64,000 nucleotides of DNA from Streptomyces sp. SJL17-4 (GTDB taxonomy: Bacteria; Actinomycetota; Actinomycetes; Streptomycetales; Streptomycetaceae). The notes beneath the pieces were generated by a model. That model made no database searches and had not been told where the DNA came from. It saw nothing but the letters and a program-made list of their open reading frames with translations. The position numbers and the translations under genes were made by a program. Numbering within the stretch: the stretch's first letter is position 1; every line of letters begins with the position of its first letter. Positions 32,579 through 42,600 of the stretch are shown piece after piece. The DNA is taken from contig NZ_CP104578.1 in assembly GCF_036826855.1 (NCBI RefSeq), positions 2,356,001 through 2,420,000 on the forward strand, given 5' to 3'.

Positions 32579-33925
32579 GTGAACCAGGACGTACTCGATC
32601 TCGCGCGGCTGCAGTTCGCCCTCACGGCGGGCGGCCACTTCCTCTTCGTCGCCCTCACTCTGGGGCTCGCGACCGTCGTCGCCGTGCTCCAGACACGGGC
32701 CACGTTCAGCCGCAAGCCGCAGGACGCGCGCATGGTGCGGTTCTGGGGCCAGCTGTACGTGATCAACTACGCGGTCGGCATCGTCACCGGTCTGGTCATG
32801 GAGTTCCAGTTCGGCATGGCGTGGAGCGGGCTCACCCATGAGGCGGGCAACATCCTCGGGGCCTCGCTCGCCGTCGAGACGATCGTGGCGTTCTTCGTCG
32901 AGTCGACCTTCCTCGGCCTGTGGATCTTCGGCTGGAACCGGCTCAACCGCTGGGCCCACCTGGCCGCGATCTGGATCGTCGTCCTGACCGCCTACGTCTC
33001 GGCGTACTGGATCCTCGTCTCCAACGGCTTCCTCAACCACCCCGTGGGGTACGGCTCCGAGAACGGCGAGCTCGTCCTCGACGACCCGGTCGCGGTGCTG
33101 ACCAACCCCTCCGCCCTGCTCGCCTTCGGTCACATCGTGGCGGGCGCGCTGCTCACGGCAGGGTTCTTCATGGCCGGGGTGAGCGCGTACCACCTGTTCC
33201 GGCGCAGCCCGGAGTGGGAGTTCTTCGGCCGCAGCCTGCGGATCGGGGTGTTCCTCTCGGCGCCCGCGCTGATGGTGACCGCCGTCTTCGGCGGGGTGCA
33301 GTTCGCCGTCCTCGACGCCTTCCAGCCGATGAAGTCGGCCGTGTTCAGCGGGACGACCGCGGAGATCGCGCGGGTCCAGGCGGAGCTGACGGAACGTTTC
33401 GGGCCCGGCGACTACGTGCCCTCGGAGGCGTGGACCCGAGGCGGCGCACTGGTGATGCTGATCTGCTTCGCGCTGATGATGTACCTGTGTTTCGCCGGGG
33501 TGATCCTGGCAGCATTCAGGAAGGTCGTCTTCCGGTTCCGCCTGTGGCATCTCGTCCTGATGGCGGCCGTCCCGCTGCCGTACATCGCGATGATCAGCGG
33601 CTGGGTCTTCCGGGAGTCCGGGCGGCAGCCCTGGGTGGTCTACGGGCTGCTGAAGACGGAGGACGCGGTCTCGGACCTCTCCCCCGGCACCATGCGCCTC
33701 TCCCTCACCGTCTTCACCACGGTCTTCGTCCTGCTGGCCGTCCTCAACGCCTGGCTCCTCACCCGCCATGCCCGCCGGGGCCCGGTCGACGCCGGCCTCG
33801 GCCACGACGAACGGCCCGGCGTGGGCGGGGAAGGGCACGGGGGCAGGAAGCCCGGCGAAGACGGCGGGGACGGCGGGGACGGCACACCCGACCCGGCCGA
33901 CTCCCTCCCGGCCCCCCGCTACTGA
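32579..33925 (+). CDS. Cytochrome bd-type oxidase subunit I (CydA-like)
   Basis: The 448-residue membrane protein begins 'DLARLQFALTAGGHFLFV' with the conserved His of the high-spin heme site, then 'GIVTGLVMEFQFGMAWSGL', 'LAFGHIVAGALLTAGFFMA' and the 'GRQPWVVYGLLKTEDAVS' motif of the CydA C-terminal half. About nine helices are predicted. The Q-loop is of the short type. The start is GTG 32579. The C-terminal 45 residues are Gly/Asp-rich and not part of the family fold. With the next gene it forms a quinol oxidase that reduces oxygen. Confidence 0.9.
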   Translation: MNQDVLDLARLQFALTAGGHFLFVALTLGLATVVAVLQTRATFSRKPQDARMVRFWGQLYVINYAVGIVTGLVMEFQFGMAWSGLTHEAGNILGASLAVETIVAFFVESTFLGLWIFGWNRLNRWAHLAAIWIVVLTAYVSAYWILVSNGFLNHPVGYGSENGELVLDDPVAVLTNPSALLAFGHIVAGALLTAGFFMAGVSAYHLFRRSPEWEFFGRSLRIGVFLSAPALMVTAVFGGVQFAVLDAFQPMKSAVFSGTTAEIARVQAELTERFGPGDYVPSEAWTRGGALVMLICFALMMYLCFAGVILAAFRKVVFRFRLWHLVLMAAVPLPYIAMISGWVFRESGRQPWVVYGLLKTEDAVSDLSPGTMRLSLTVFTTVFVLLAVLNAWLLTRHARRGPVDAGLGHDERPGVGGEGHGGRKPGEDGGDGGDGTPDPADSLPAPRY

Positions 33926-33982
33926 ACACTCCGTTCCCCCCGTCGCCTCCCTCCCTCCCCCAGGAAAGCCCGAGGAGCCCCC

Positions 33983-34762
33983 GTGGAGACCCTGGCCATC
34001 GCCCTGCTCGCCTTCTTCGCGGCGGGCTGGTTCGTCCTCGCCGGGGCGGACATCGGCACCGGCATGCTCACGCCCTGGCTCGGCCGGAACGACCGCGAGC
34101 GGCGGCTCGTCCTCGCCTCGTTCGCCCCGTTCTTCCTGGGCAACGAGGTCTGGCTCGTGGCCACCGTCGGCGTCCTCGTCGGCTGCTTCCCCGCCCTCGA
34201 AGGCGAGCTCCTGAGCGGCCAGTTCCCGGTCCTCGTGGCCTTGCTGACCGGCTGGATCGTCCGCGACGCGGGCCTCTGGTCCCGCGGCCGCGGCCCGGGT
34301 CCGCGCTGGCGCGCGGCCTGCGACGCAGCAGTGACCTGCGGGAGCTGGACCGTCGCGATGTCCTGGGGGTGGCTGCTCGCCGCCCTGCTCACCGGACGGC
34401 CGTTCGCGCCCGCGACCGGCGCCACGGCCCTCCTCACCGCCCTCGCCGTGGCCGCGCTGTTCGCCGCGCACGGGCTCGGTTTCGCCACGCTCCGGCTCAC
34501 GGGACTGCCGTACGAGCGCGCCCGAAGGCTCGTCGGGCGCGCCGGGCGCCCCTGGCAGTCCTTCGCGCTCACCGCGGTCCTGATGGGCGGGCTGCCGCTC
34601 TGGGCGGGCACCGCGCTGCCGCTGGCCGAGCGGGCGGCGTCCCCCGCCACGCTCGGTCTGCTCGTGCCCGCCCTGGTGGTCGTCACGCCGCTGCTCGTGA
34701 TCGTCCAGGCGTGGATCTGGCACACCTTCCGGCACCGGGTCACCGGGCCGTCGTACCTCTGA
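33983..34762 (+). CDS. Short cytochrome bd-type oxidase subunit II (CydB-like)
   Basis: The 259-residue protein keeps the CydB start: 'AAGWFVLAGADIGTGMLTP' then 'RERRLVLASFAPFFLGNEV' and 'WLVATVGVLVGCFPALEG'. It is about 70-80 residues shorter than most CydB proteins. The usual 'WDGNEVWL' is 'FLGNEVWL', so the Trp-Asp pair is lost. About seven helices are seen. The start is GTG 33983, 57 bp after cydA. No cydC/cydD assembly genes follow. It may be a divergent bd oxidase (cyanide-insensitive or alternative type) and not the main cydAB. Confidence 0.83.
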   Translation: METLAIALLAFFAAGWFVLAGADIGTGMLTPWLGRNDRERRLVLASFAPFFLGNEVWLVATVGVLVGCFPALEGELLSGQFPVLVALLTGWIVRDAGLWSRGRGPGPRWRAACDAAVTCGSWTVAMSWGWLLAALLTGRPFAPATGATALLTALAVAALFAAHGLGFATLRLTGLPYERARRLVGRAGRPWQSFALTAVLMGGLPLWAGTALPLAERAASPATLGLLVPALVVVTPLLVIVQAWIWHTFRHRVTGPSYL

Positions 34763-34771
34763 GGGGCAGGG

Positions 34772-36226
34772 TCAGGAATCCTCGGGACGGAACTGCCCTG
34801 ACTCCTGTGCGGCCTCCTTCTTGTGGTGAAGGGCCTTCTGCAGCCGCGCGACCACGGCCTCCCCGTACCGCCGGTGACCGTGGACCCGCGGGTCGTCCGT
34901 CACGTCGTACCGCTTCACATAGGCACCGAGGAAGGCCTGGAGGGTGGCGACGGCCGGAATGGCGATCAGCGCGCCGACGACGCCGAGCAGCGCCGTCCCC
35001 GCGATGACCGAGCCGAAGGCCACCGCCGGGTGGATGTCGACCGTCTTCGACGTCAGCTTCGGCTGGAGCAGGTAGTTCTCGAACTGCTGGTAGATCACGA
35101 CGAAGCCGAGCACCCACAGCGCGTACCAGGGGTTCACGGTGAAGGCGATCAGCATCGGCAGCGCGCCGGCCAGATAGGTGCCGATGGTCGGGATGAACTG
35201 CGACACCAGGCCGACCCACACCGCGAGCGCGGGCGCGTACGGCACGTCGAGGATCTCGAAGAGCACGAAGTGCGCGGTGCCCGAGATGAGGGCCATGAGA
35301 CCGCGCGAGTACAGATAGCCGCCGGTCTTGTCGACCGCGATCTCCCAGGCCCGCAGTACCTCGGTCTGGCGGGCGGGCGGCAGGACGGAGCAGAGCGCGC
35401 GCCGCAGCCGGGGCCCGTCGGCGGCGAAGTAGAACGAGAACAGGAAGATCGTCAGGAGCCGGAACAGGCCGCCGAGGACGGTGGCGGAGACGTCGAGAAC
35501 GCCGGACGCGCTGTTCTGGACGTACTTCTGCAGCCAGTCGGAGCTCAGGACGCTGTCCTGGACCTCGACCCGCGACAGGTCCGTGTGGAAGTTCTGGTTG
35601 ATCCAGTTGATCAGCGAGTCGAGGTACTTGGGGAAGTTCTCGACCATGTCCACGATCTGGCCGGCGAGCATCGATCCCAGGAGGACCACGAAGCCGACGC
35701 TGAAGATCAGGACCGCGAAGAAGACCAGGAAGGTCGCGAGCCCCCGGCGCATCCCGCGCGCCGCCATGCGCCCGACCGCCGGTTCGATGGCGAGGGCCAG
35801 GAAGAAGGCGAGCAGGATGTTGACGAGGAGGCCGACGAGCTGGTGGAAGGCCCAGTTGCCGAGGAGGAAGACGGAGTAGAGCGCGAGGGCCAGGACGAGC
35901 GCCCGTGGCAGCCATCGCGGCATCCGGGCCGCCTGGCCGGCGGACACGGGCGCGGGGCCACCGCCGTCGCCTCTGCCGCCCGACGTCGCGGAAACGGCGG
36001 AGGCGGCCGAGGCGGCCGGTTCGGCCGCTCCGGACGCGGCGACCGGTCCGGTCGATCCGGCCGACGCGGTCGCGGCGGTCGCGGCGGTCGCTCCGGCCGA
36101 CGCGGTCGCGGCGGTCGCTCCGGTCACGGCGGTCGAATCCGCCGATGCGGTCGAATCCGTCGATGCGGTCAGGTCGGAGCCGTCGGTGTCGTCAGTCGGA
36201 GGAGCCACCCCGCCAGTCTCGCGCAC
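34772..36226 (-). CDS. AI-2E family transporter
   Basis: The protein has a Thr/Ala/Ser-rich N-terminal tail of about 105 residues made of degenerate repeats ('TASTDSTASADSTAVTGAT') and then eight hydrophobic segments of the AI-2E (PerM/YdiK) family. Examples are 'LLVNILLAFFLALAIEPAV', 'GLATFLVFFAVLIFSVGFV', 'VSQFIPTIGTYLAGALPML' and 'NYLLQPKLTSKTVDIHPAV'. Members export small molecules or ions; the substrate is unknown. The GTG at 36226 is chosen because starts further upstream would run into the DUF3046 gene; GTG 36208 is also possible. The length is about 484 residues. It converges on cydB with 9 bp between stops. Confidence 0.85.
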   Translation of the reverse strand: MRETGGVAPPTDDTDGSDLTASTDSTASADSTAVTGATAATASAGATAATAATASAGSTGPVAASGAAEPAASAASAVSATSGGRGDGGGPAPVSAGQAARMPRWLPRALVLALALYSVFLLGNWAFHQLVGLLVNILLAFFLALAIEPAVGRMAARGMRRGLATFLVFFAVLIFSVGFVVLLGSMLAGQIVDMVENFPKYLDSLINWINQNFHTDLSRVEVQDSVLSSDWLQKYVQNSASGVLDVSATVLGGLFRLLTIFLFSFYFAADGPRLRRALCSVLPPARQTEVLRAWEIAVDKTGGYLYSRGLMALISGTAHFVLFEILDVPYAPALAVWVGLVSQFIPTIGTYLAGALPMLIAFTVNPWYALWVLGFVVIYQQFENYLLQPKLTSKTVDIHPAVAFGSVIAGTALLGVVGALIAIPAVATLQAFLGAYVKRYDVTDDPRVHGHRRYGEAVVARLQKALHHKKEAAQESGQFRPEDS

Positions 36227-36288
36227 GGCACGGACATTCCACCCCGGACCCCCTGCCTCCCCTTCGGCCACCTGTCGTGCCCGACCGG

Positions 36289-36483
36289 TCACCGCTTGTC
36301 GGCGGGGACGTCCACGGCCGCGCACACGGCCCGCCACACGTCCTTCGTCTCCCAGCCGGAGTCCAGCGCCTGGTGCACCGTCCGGCCTCCGAGCTCGGCC
36401 ATCACATGGTCACGTGCGAAGGACTCGGCATAGGACGCACCGAAGTGGTCCGCCATCCGCTCCCAGAAAATCGTCAACCGCAT
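36289..36483 (-). CDS. DUF3046 small protein
   Basis: The 64-residue protein reads 'MRLTIFWERMADHFGASYA' then 'ELGGRTVHQALDSGWETKD' and 'VWRAVCAAVDVP'. It matches DUF3046, a family found in actinobacteria near recA/recX. Its function is unknown; it is probably a small three-helix protein. The gene is divergent from the toroid-type protein gene with 79 bp between them. Confidence 0.85.
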   Translation of the reverse strand: MRLTIFWERMADHFGASYAESFARDHVMAELGGRTVHQALDSGWETKDVWRAVCAAVDVPADKR

Positions 36484-36562
36484 GACCCCAGTATCACGCT
36501 CCCAAGAGTGCAGCCCGCTCCGTAGCCCTTGTCACCGCGACTTTCCGCCCTACGGTCGGAGC

Positions 36563-37492
36563 ATGGCCGAAAAACCGCTCTCCTCCCCGCCCGAGACCCC
36601 CCTCGCCCGTGCCGAGCGCTTCATCTGGCTGACGGCCCGCGTCCTGGAACAGCGCCGGTTCGCCTACCACTTCCTGCGCGGCGGCGCGGATCAGGTGGAG
36701 ACGGCCCTCTCGGCGTACCTCAACGAGGACGGCGGCTACGGCCACGCGCTCGAACCCGATCTCCGCGGGCCGGTCAGCCAGCCCCTGCACACCGCGCACG
36801 CGCTGCGCGTGCTGGACTCCATCGGCCGCTGCGGCGGGCTGCGCGTGGAGCGGATCTGCCGTTACCTGACGGACGTGTCGACCCACGAGGGCGCGCTCCC
36901 CGCGATCCACCCGTCACAGCGCGCCTACCCGTCCGCGCCGTTCGTCCCGGTCGTCGACTCCCCGCCGAGCGCGCTGCTCACGACCGGCCCGGTGGTCGGG
37001 GTCCTGCACCGCAACCAGGTCTGGCACGCGTGGCTGTTCCGGGCGACCGAGTTCTGCTGGTCGGCGGTGGAGGCCCTGGAGAAGTCCCACCCGTACGAGG
37101 TCCAGGCGGCCGTCGCCTTCCTGGACGGGGCCCCGGACCGCGCGCGTGCGGAGGCGGCCGCCGACCGCCTCGGCCGCATGGTCCGGGACCAGCGGCTCGC
37201 CGTCCTGGACCCGGACCGGGAGGAGGACTATCCCGTGGCGGACGGGTACGCACCCCGGGAACTGCATTTCCCGCACGACTACGCGCGCGTGCCGGACTCC
37301 CTGGCGACCCGCTGGTTCACGGAGGAGGAGATGACCCGCTCGCTCGACCGGCTCGCCTCGGACCAGCAGGAGGACGGCGGCTGGCCGATCCGCTGGCGCA
37401 CGTGGGCCCCCGGCACGGCTCTGGAATGCCGCCCGATGGTCACGGTGGAAGCCCTCCGCACGCTACGCGCCCACGGCCGCCCGCTCGACTGA
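36563..37492 (+). CDS. Squalene-cyclase/prenyltransferase-like toroid protein
   Basis: The 309-residue protein shows two clear QW-like repeats of the terpene-cyclase alpha/alpha toroid: 'YLNEDGGYGHALEPDLRG' and 'DQQEDGGWPIRWRTWAPG'. Helices around 'TAHALRVLDSIGRCGGLRV' and 'MVTVEALRTLRAHGRPL' complete the pattern. The catalytic DXDD motif of class II cyclases is not seen, so cyclase activity is doubtful. The start at 36563 follows GGTCGGAG at close spacing. It is a conserved Streptomyces protein of unknown role; the genes beside it do not show a terpenoid pathway. Confidence 0.75.
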   Translation: MAEKPLSSPPETPLARAERFIWLTARVLEQRRFAYHFLRGGADQVETALSAYLNEDGGYGHALEPDLRGPVSQPLHTAHALRVLDSIGRCGGLRVERICRYLTDVSTHEGALPAIHPSQRAYPSAPFVPVVDSPPSALLTTGPVVGVLHRNQVWHAWLFRATEFCWSAVEALEKSHPYEVQAAVAFLDGAPDRARAEAAADRLGRMVRDQRLAVLDPDREEDYPVADGYAPRELHFPHDYARVPDSLATRWFTEEEMTRSLDRLASDQQEDGGWPIRWRTWAPGTALECRPMVTVEALRTLRAHGRPLD

Positions 37493-37527
37493 CCTCGGGC
37501 GGCGGGGCGTGGTCGCGTCGGCGGGGC

Positions 37528-37836
37528 TCACCAGCCCAGTGCCCGTACCCCCGCCGTGACGGCGACGGCCGCGCCCACCACGACCAGGAACGGTGCCCGC
37601 AGGACGAGGGCGACGGCCGCCGCCGCGAGGCCGGCGGCGCGGGCGTCCAGGACGACGGTGCCGCCCGTGCTGAACGTCTGCTGCGCGGTGAGCGCGGCGA
37701 GCAGCGCCACGGGAAGCAGGGCGGCGAGCCGCTGGACCAGCGGGCGCTCCAGCGCTCCGGCGGGTACGAGCAGGCCGGCCAGCTTCACCAGGTAGCACCC
37801 GGCGGCGGTCAGGGCGATCGCGATCCAGACGTTCAT
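37528..37836 (-). CDS. AzlD-type branched-chain amino-acid exporter small subunit
   Basis: The 102-residue protein has three to four helices: 'WIAIALTAAGCYLVKLAGL', 'LLPVALLAALTAQQTF' and the helix pair ending 'VAVTAGVRALGW'. This is the AzlD/BrnE fold that forms a two-part exporter with AzlC. Its ATG overlaps the azlC stop (ATGA). The AzlCD/BrnFE pair exports branched-chain amino acids or methionine in other species. Confidence 0.85.
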   Translation of the reverse strand: MNVWIAIALTAAGCYLVKLAGLLVPAGALERPLVQRLAALLPVALLAALTAQQTFSTGGTVVLDARAAGLAAAAVALVLRAPFLVVVGAAVAVTAGVRALGW

Positions 37837-38657
37837 CGGGAGTCCTTCTCTCGTCCGGCGGGGCCCATCCGACGGCCCTGGAACCAGAGCACCAGGGGCG
37901 CGGCGAGGGCCGCCGCGAGCACCGGGACGCCGGCGGGCAGCACGGGCAGCAGCCCGAGGCCGAGCAGGACGGCGATCCCGGCGGTGGCCCGCTCGGTCGC
38001 GGACTTCAGCATGGGGGCGAGGAGGGCCAGGAAGACGGCGGGCCCGGCCGCGTCGAGCCCCCAGGCCGCGGTGTCGCCGATCGCCTCGGCGCCGAGCGCC
38101 CCGAGCAGCGTGGTGGCGTTCCACAGGACGTACAGCGTGAGTCCGGTGACGGTGAAGCCGATGCGGGCCGCCCGGCGGGTCGGCTGGGCGAGGGAGACGG
38201 CGGTGGTCTCGTCGATCACCCAGTGCGCGGCGAACGGCCTGACGGCCTTCGGTACGGCGAGGAGCTGGGAGAGCCGCAGCCCGTAGAAGGCGTTCCGGGT
38301 GCCCAGGAAGAAGGCCCCGGCGGCCGCCGTGAAGGGGTTGCCGCCCGCGGCGAGCGCTCCGACCAGGGCGAACTGCGAGGCGCCGGTGAAGACGAGCAGG
38401 CTGAGGACGCAGGTCTGGAGGACGCTGAGGCCGGAGCCCGCCGAGGTCACGCCGAAGGCGAAGCCGGAGAGCCCGACGGCGATGCCGACCCCGAGGGCGT
38501 CCCGGACGACGGCGGCGTCGGGCTTGGCCGGTACGCCGTCGGGCCGGTTCGGTGCGCCTTCGGAGCGGTTCTGTGCGCCGTCGGGGCGGTTCGATGTGCC
38601 TTCGGGGCGGTTCGGTGCGCCGTCGCGTATGACGGGAGGTGCTGTCTGTTCTGCCAC
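37833..38657 (-). CDS. AzlC-family amino-acid exporter large subunit
   Basis: The 274-residue protein has the AzlC/BrnF core ('DALGVGIAVGLSGFAFGVT', 'VFTGASQFALVGALAAGGN', 'GTRNAFYGLRLSQLL'), about seven helices. Before it stands a 45-residue hydrophilic N-terminus of four seven-residue units ('GAPNRPEGTSNRPDGAQNR'), encoded by a 21-bp repeat. The start is GTG 38657, 10 bp after the AraC gene stop, so an operon araC-azlC-azlD is clear and the AraC protein is likely its activator. Confidence 0.88.
   Translation of the reverse strand: MAEQTAPPVIRDGAPNRPEGTSNRPDGAQNRSEGAPNRPDGVPAKPDAAVVRDALGVGIAVGLSGFAFGVTSAGSGLSVLQTCVLSLLVFTGASQFALVGALAAGGNPFTAAAGAFFLGTRNAFYGLRLSQLLAVPKAVRPFAAHWVIDETTAVSLAQPTRRAARIGFTVTGLTLYVLWNATTLLGALGAEAIGDTAAWGLDAAGPAVFLALLAPMLKSATERATAGIAVLLGLGLLPVLPAGVPVLAAALAAPLVLWFQGRRMGPAGREKDSR
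38545..38632. repeat. 21-bp tandem repeat (about four units) in the AzlC N-terminus
   Basis: Units close to 'ggttcggtgcgccttcggag' repeat four times and encode the Asn-Arg-Pro-Asp/Glu-Gly repeat at the AzlC N-terminus. Confidence 0.82.
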
Positions 38658-38667
38658 GTCAGGGACG

Positions 38668-39513
38668 TTACGGCAGCCTCGGCGGCCCGGTCTTGTACGT
38701 TCTTGCGCGCTGGTACGCCCCCGGCGGCACCCCGACGCTGCGGGTGAAATGCCGGTTGAGGTGCGACTGGTCGGTGAAGCCGACGGCCGCGGCCGCCTCC
38801 GCCGGTGGCGTCCCCGTGTCGAGCAGCCGCCTGGCCCGGCGTACGCGCGCGTCGGTCAGCCAGGTGTGCGGCGGCATCCCGTACACGTCCCGGAAGGCCC
38901 GGAGGAGGGCGAAGGGGCTGGTGCCGAGGTCCGTGGCGAGCCGCTCCAGGGTCGGCGGCTCAATCATGCGGTCCTCCAGGACGGCACGCGCGCGTGCCGC
39001 GTTCCGGGCGCCCGCCGAGCGGGGCGGGAGCGGGGTGACGATCCCGCCGTGACTGCGCAGCATCCGGGCGGTGACCAGCCGCAGCAGGCTGTCGGCCGCG
39101 AGCGCGTTGCCCTCCTCGGCGGCCCGGTGGACGCCGACGACGAGCCGGGCCGCGTACGGGTCGTCCACGACGGGCGTGGTGAAACCGACCGAGCCGCGCA
39201 GGGCCAGGGTGTCGGCGGCGATGGACCGCACGATCTCCGCGTCGGGGTAGATCGTCCGGTACGTCCAGCCCTCGGGCACGCCCGCGTGCCCGGTGTGCGG
39301 GGTGTCGGGGTTCACCAGGGCGATCTGCCCGGGGCCCGCGTGGACGAGATCGTCGCGGTAGTGGAAGGCCTCGACGCCCTCGGTGATCGCGGCGAAGACG
39401 AAGGTCTCGTGGGTGTGCCGGGCGAAGGCCTTGTGGATGTAGTGGGCGTGCAGCAGGTCGACCCCGGGCAGCTCGGAGTACTGCCAGTACCGTGCCCGCT
39501 CCCCACTCGCCAT
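38668..39513 (-). CDS. AraC-family regulator of the azlCD operon
   Basis: The 281-residue regulator has an N-terminal cupin sensor ('YIHKAFARHTHETFVFAAI', 'AGPGQIALVNPDTPHTGHA') and a C-terminal AraC DNA-binding domain. That domain holds two helix-turn-helices, 'TLERLATDLGTSPFALLRA' and 'PPAEAAAAVGFTDQSHLNR', ending 'HFTRSVGVPPGAYQR'. The ATG at 39513 gives a normal N-terminus; an upstream start at 39564 is less likely. It is the first gene of the exporter operon and divergent from lhr. Confidence 0.9.
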   Translation of the reverse strand: MASGERARYWQYSELPGVDLLHAHYIHKAFARHTHETFVFAAITEGVEAFHYRDDLVHAGPGQIALVNPDTPHTGHAGVPEGWTYRTIYPDAEIVRSIAADTLALRGSVGFTTPVVDDPYAARLVVGVHRAAEEGNALAADSLLRLVTARMLRSHGGIVTPLPPRSAGARNAARARAVLEDRMIEPPTLERLATDLGTSPFALLRAFRDVYGMPPHTWLTDARVRRARRLLDTGTPPAEAAAAVGFTDQSHLNRHFTRSVGVPPGAYQRARTYKTGPPRLP

Positions 39514-39626
39514 GCCTCCATTCTGCGGCAGGGCCCGGAGGGCCGTCGTGGCGCGTACGGACATCCCCGGGTCCGGATATCCCCAGGTCCGGGCGGTTGT
39601 CAGTGCCGGGGTGCACGATGGGGGAC

Positions 39627-42600
39627 ATGGTCAGGTCCGCGCTCGACTCGTTCTCCCCCGCGACCCGCAGTTGGTTCACCGGGGCCTTCACCGCGCCCAC
39701 GGCGGCGCAGGAGGGCGCCTGGACCGCCATCGGGGCGGGCTCCGACGTGCTCGTCGTCGCTCCGACCGGCTCGGGCAAGACCCTGGCCGCCTTCCTCGCC
39801 TCCCTCGACCGGCTCGCCGCCGCACCGCCGCCGGCCGAGCCGAAGAAGCGCTGTCGCGTGCTCTACGTGTCACCGCTCAAGGCCCTCGCCGTGGACGTCG
39901 AGCGGAACCTGCGCTCGCCGCTGACCGGCATCCGGCAGGAGTCGGTGCGGCTCGGCCTTCCCGAGCCGGACATCCGGGTCGGCATCCGCTCCGGTGACAC
40001 CCCGGCCGCCGAGCGCCGTTCGCTCGCGACGCGGCCGCCGGACATCCTGATCACCACGCCCGAGTCGCTCTTCCTGATGCTGACCTCCGCCACCCGCGAG
40101 GCCCTCGCGGGCGTGGAGACGGTCATCTTGGACGAGGTCCACGCGGTCGCGGGCACGAAGCGGGGCGCGCACCTGGCCCTCTCCCTGGAGCGGCTCGACG
40201 AGCTGCTGCCCCGCCCCGCGCGCCGGATCGGCCTGTCGGCCACGGTCCGCCCGGTGGACGAGGTGGCCCGGTACCTGTCGCCGGGGCGCGCCGTGGAGAT
40301 CGTGCAGCCGCGTTCGGGCAAGGAGTTCGACCTCTCCGTCGTCGTCCCCGTCGAGGACATGGGCGAGCTGGGAGGCTCCCCCGCATCCGAGGGCAAGGAC
40401 GGCGGCGACAAGCCGTCGATCTGGCCGCACGTCGAGGAGCGGATCGCCGACCTCGTCCAGGCCCACCGTTCCACGATCGTCTTCGCCAACTCGCGCCGTC
40501 TCGCCGAGCGCCTGTGCAACCGGCTCAACGAGATCGCGTACGAGCGGGCGACCGGCGAACCCCTCCCCGACGGGGCTCCCCCGGCCGAGATCATGGCCCA
40601 GTCCGGCGCCGCCCAGGGCGCCCCGCCGCTGCTCGCCCGCGCCCACCACGGCTCGGTGTCGAAGGAGCAGCGGGCCCAGGTGGAGGAGGACCTGAAGGCG
40701 GGCCGGCTGCCCGCCGTGGTGGCCACGTCCAGCCTGGAGCTGGGCATCGACATGGGGGCGGTCGACCTGGTCGTGCAGGTCGAGTCGCCGCCCTCGGTGG
40801 CCTCCGGACTCCAGCGCGTGGGCCGCGCAGGGCACCAGGTCGGCGCGGTCTCGACGGGCGTGGTCTTCCCCAAGTACCGGGGCGACCTGGTGCAGGCGGC
40901 CGTGGTCACCGAGCGGATGCGGGCGGGTGCGATCGAGTCGATGCGGATCCCCGCCAACCCCCTGGACGTCCTCGCCCAGCAGTTGGTGGCCATCGTCGCG
41001 CTCGACAGCTGGCAGGTGGACGACCTGCTCGCGCTGGTGCGCCGGGCGGCGCCGTTCGCCTCGCTGCCCGAGTCGGCGTTCACCGGCGTGCTCGACATGC
41101 TCGCCGGCCGCTACCCGTCGGACGCCTTCGCCGAGCTGCGCCCGCGCGTGGTCTGGGACCGGGTCGCCGGGACGGTCACGGGTCGGCCGGGCGCGCAGCG
41201 GCTCGCCGTCACCTCGGGCGGCACCATCCCCGACCGGGGCCTGTTCGGTGTGTTCCTCGTCGGTTCGGACCCCAAGAAGGGCGGGGGCAGGGTCGGCGAG
41301 CTGGACGAGGAGATGGTGTACGAGTCCCGGGTCGGCGACGTGTTCACCCTCGGCACCACCTCGTGGCGGATCCAGGACATCACCCGGGACCGGGTGCTCG
41401 TCACGCCGGCGCCCGGGGTGCCGGGCAGGCTGCCGTTCTGGAAGGGCGACCAGCTGGGCCGCCCGCTCGAACTGGGCCGGGCGGTGGGCGCGTTCCTGCG
41501 CGAGGTCGGCGCGCTCCCGGACGACGACGCGCGGCTGCGGCTGCTCGCCGCCGGCCTGGACGCCTGGGCCGCGGAGAACGTCCTGGCGTACCTCAAGGAG
41601 CAGCGCGAGGCCTGCGGCCACGTGCCCGACGACCGGACGATCCTGGTCGAGCGCTTCCGGGACGAACTCGGGGACTGGCGGGTCGTCATCCACTCCCCGT
41701 TCGGCGCGCAGGTGCACGCCCCGTGGGCGCTGGCGCTCGGCGCGCGCCTCGCCGAGCGGTACGGCATGGACGCGCAGGTGATGCACGCGGACGACGGCAT
41801 CGTGCTGCGCCTGCCGGACGCGGACCTGATGGGCCTGGACATGGGCCTGGACCTCCTCGACCACGACCCGGTCGACCCGGGCCGCCACCTCGACACGACG
41901 TTCGACGCCGACAAGGCGCCCGTCGGCGCGGCCGACGCCCTCTTCGACAAGGGCGAGATCGGGCAGATCGTCACCGACCAGGTGGGCGGCTCCGCGCTGT
42001 TCGCGTCCCGCTTCCGCGAGTGCGCCGCGCGCGCCCTGCTGCTGCCCAAGCGCAACCCCGGCAAGCGCACCCCGCTCTGGCAGCAGCGGCAGCGCGCCGC
42101 CCAGCTCCTCCAGGTGGCCAGCGAGTTCGGCTCGTTCCCGATCGTCCTGGAGGCCGTCCGCGAGTGCCTCCAGGACGTCTTCGACCTCCCCGGTCTGACG
42201 GAGCTGATGGGCGACATCGAGGCCCGCCGGGTCCGCCTGGTCGAGGTCACCACCCCCGAACCGTCCCCCTTCGCCCGCTCGCTCCTCTTCGGCTACGTGG
42301 CGCAGTTCCTGTACGAGGGAGACTCCCCGCTCGCCGAGCGGCGGGCGGCCGCGCTCTCCCTGGACTCCCGGCTGCTCGCCGAACTGCTGGGCCAGGCGGA
42401 GCTGCGCGAGCTGCTCGACGCCGACGTCCTGACGGAGCTGGAGCGGGAGCTCCAGTGGCTGACGGACGACCGCCGCATCAAGGACGCGGAAGGTGTCGCC
42501 GACCTGCTGCGGGTCCTGGGCCCGCTGACCGACGCCGAGCTGGCCGAGCGCGGCGCCGAGGCCGGCTGGGCACCCGCGCTCGGGACGGCACGCCGGGCGA

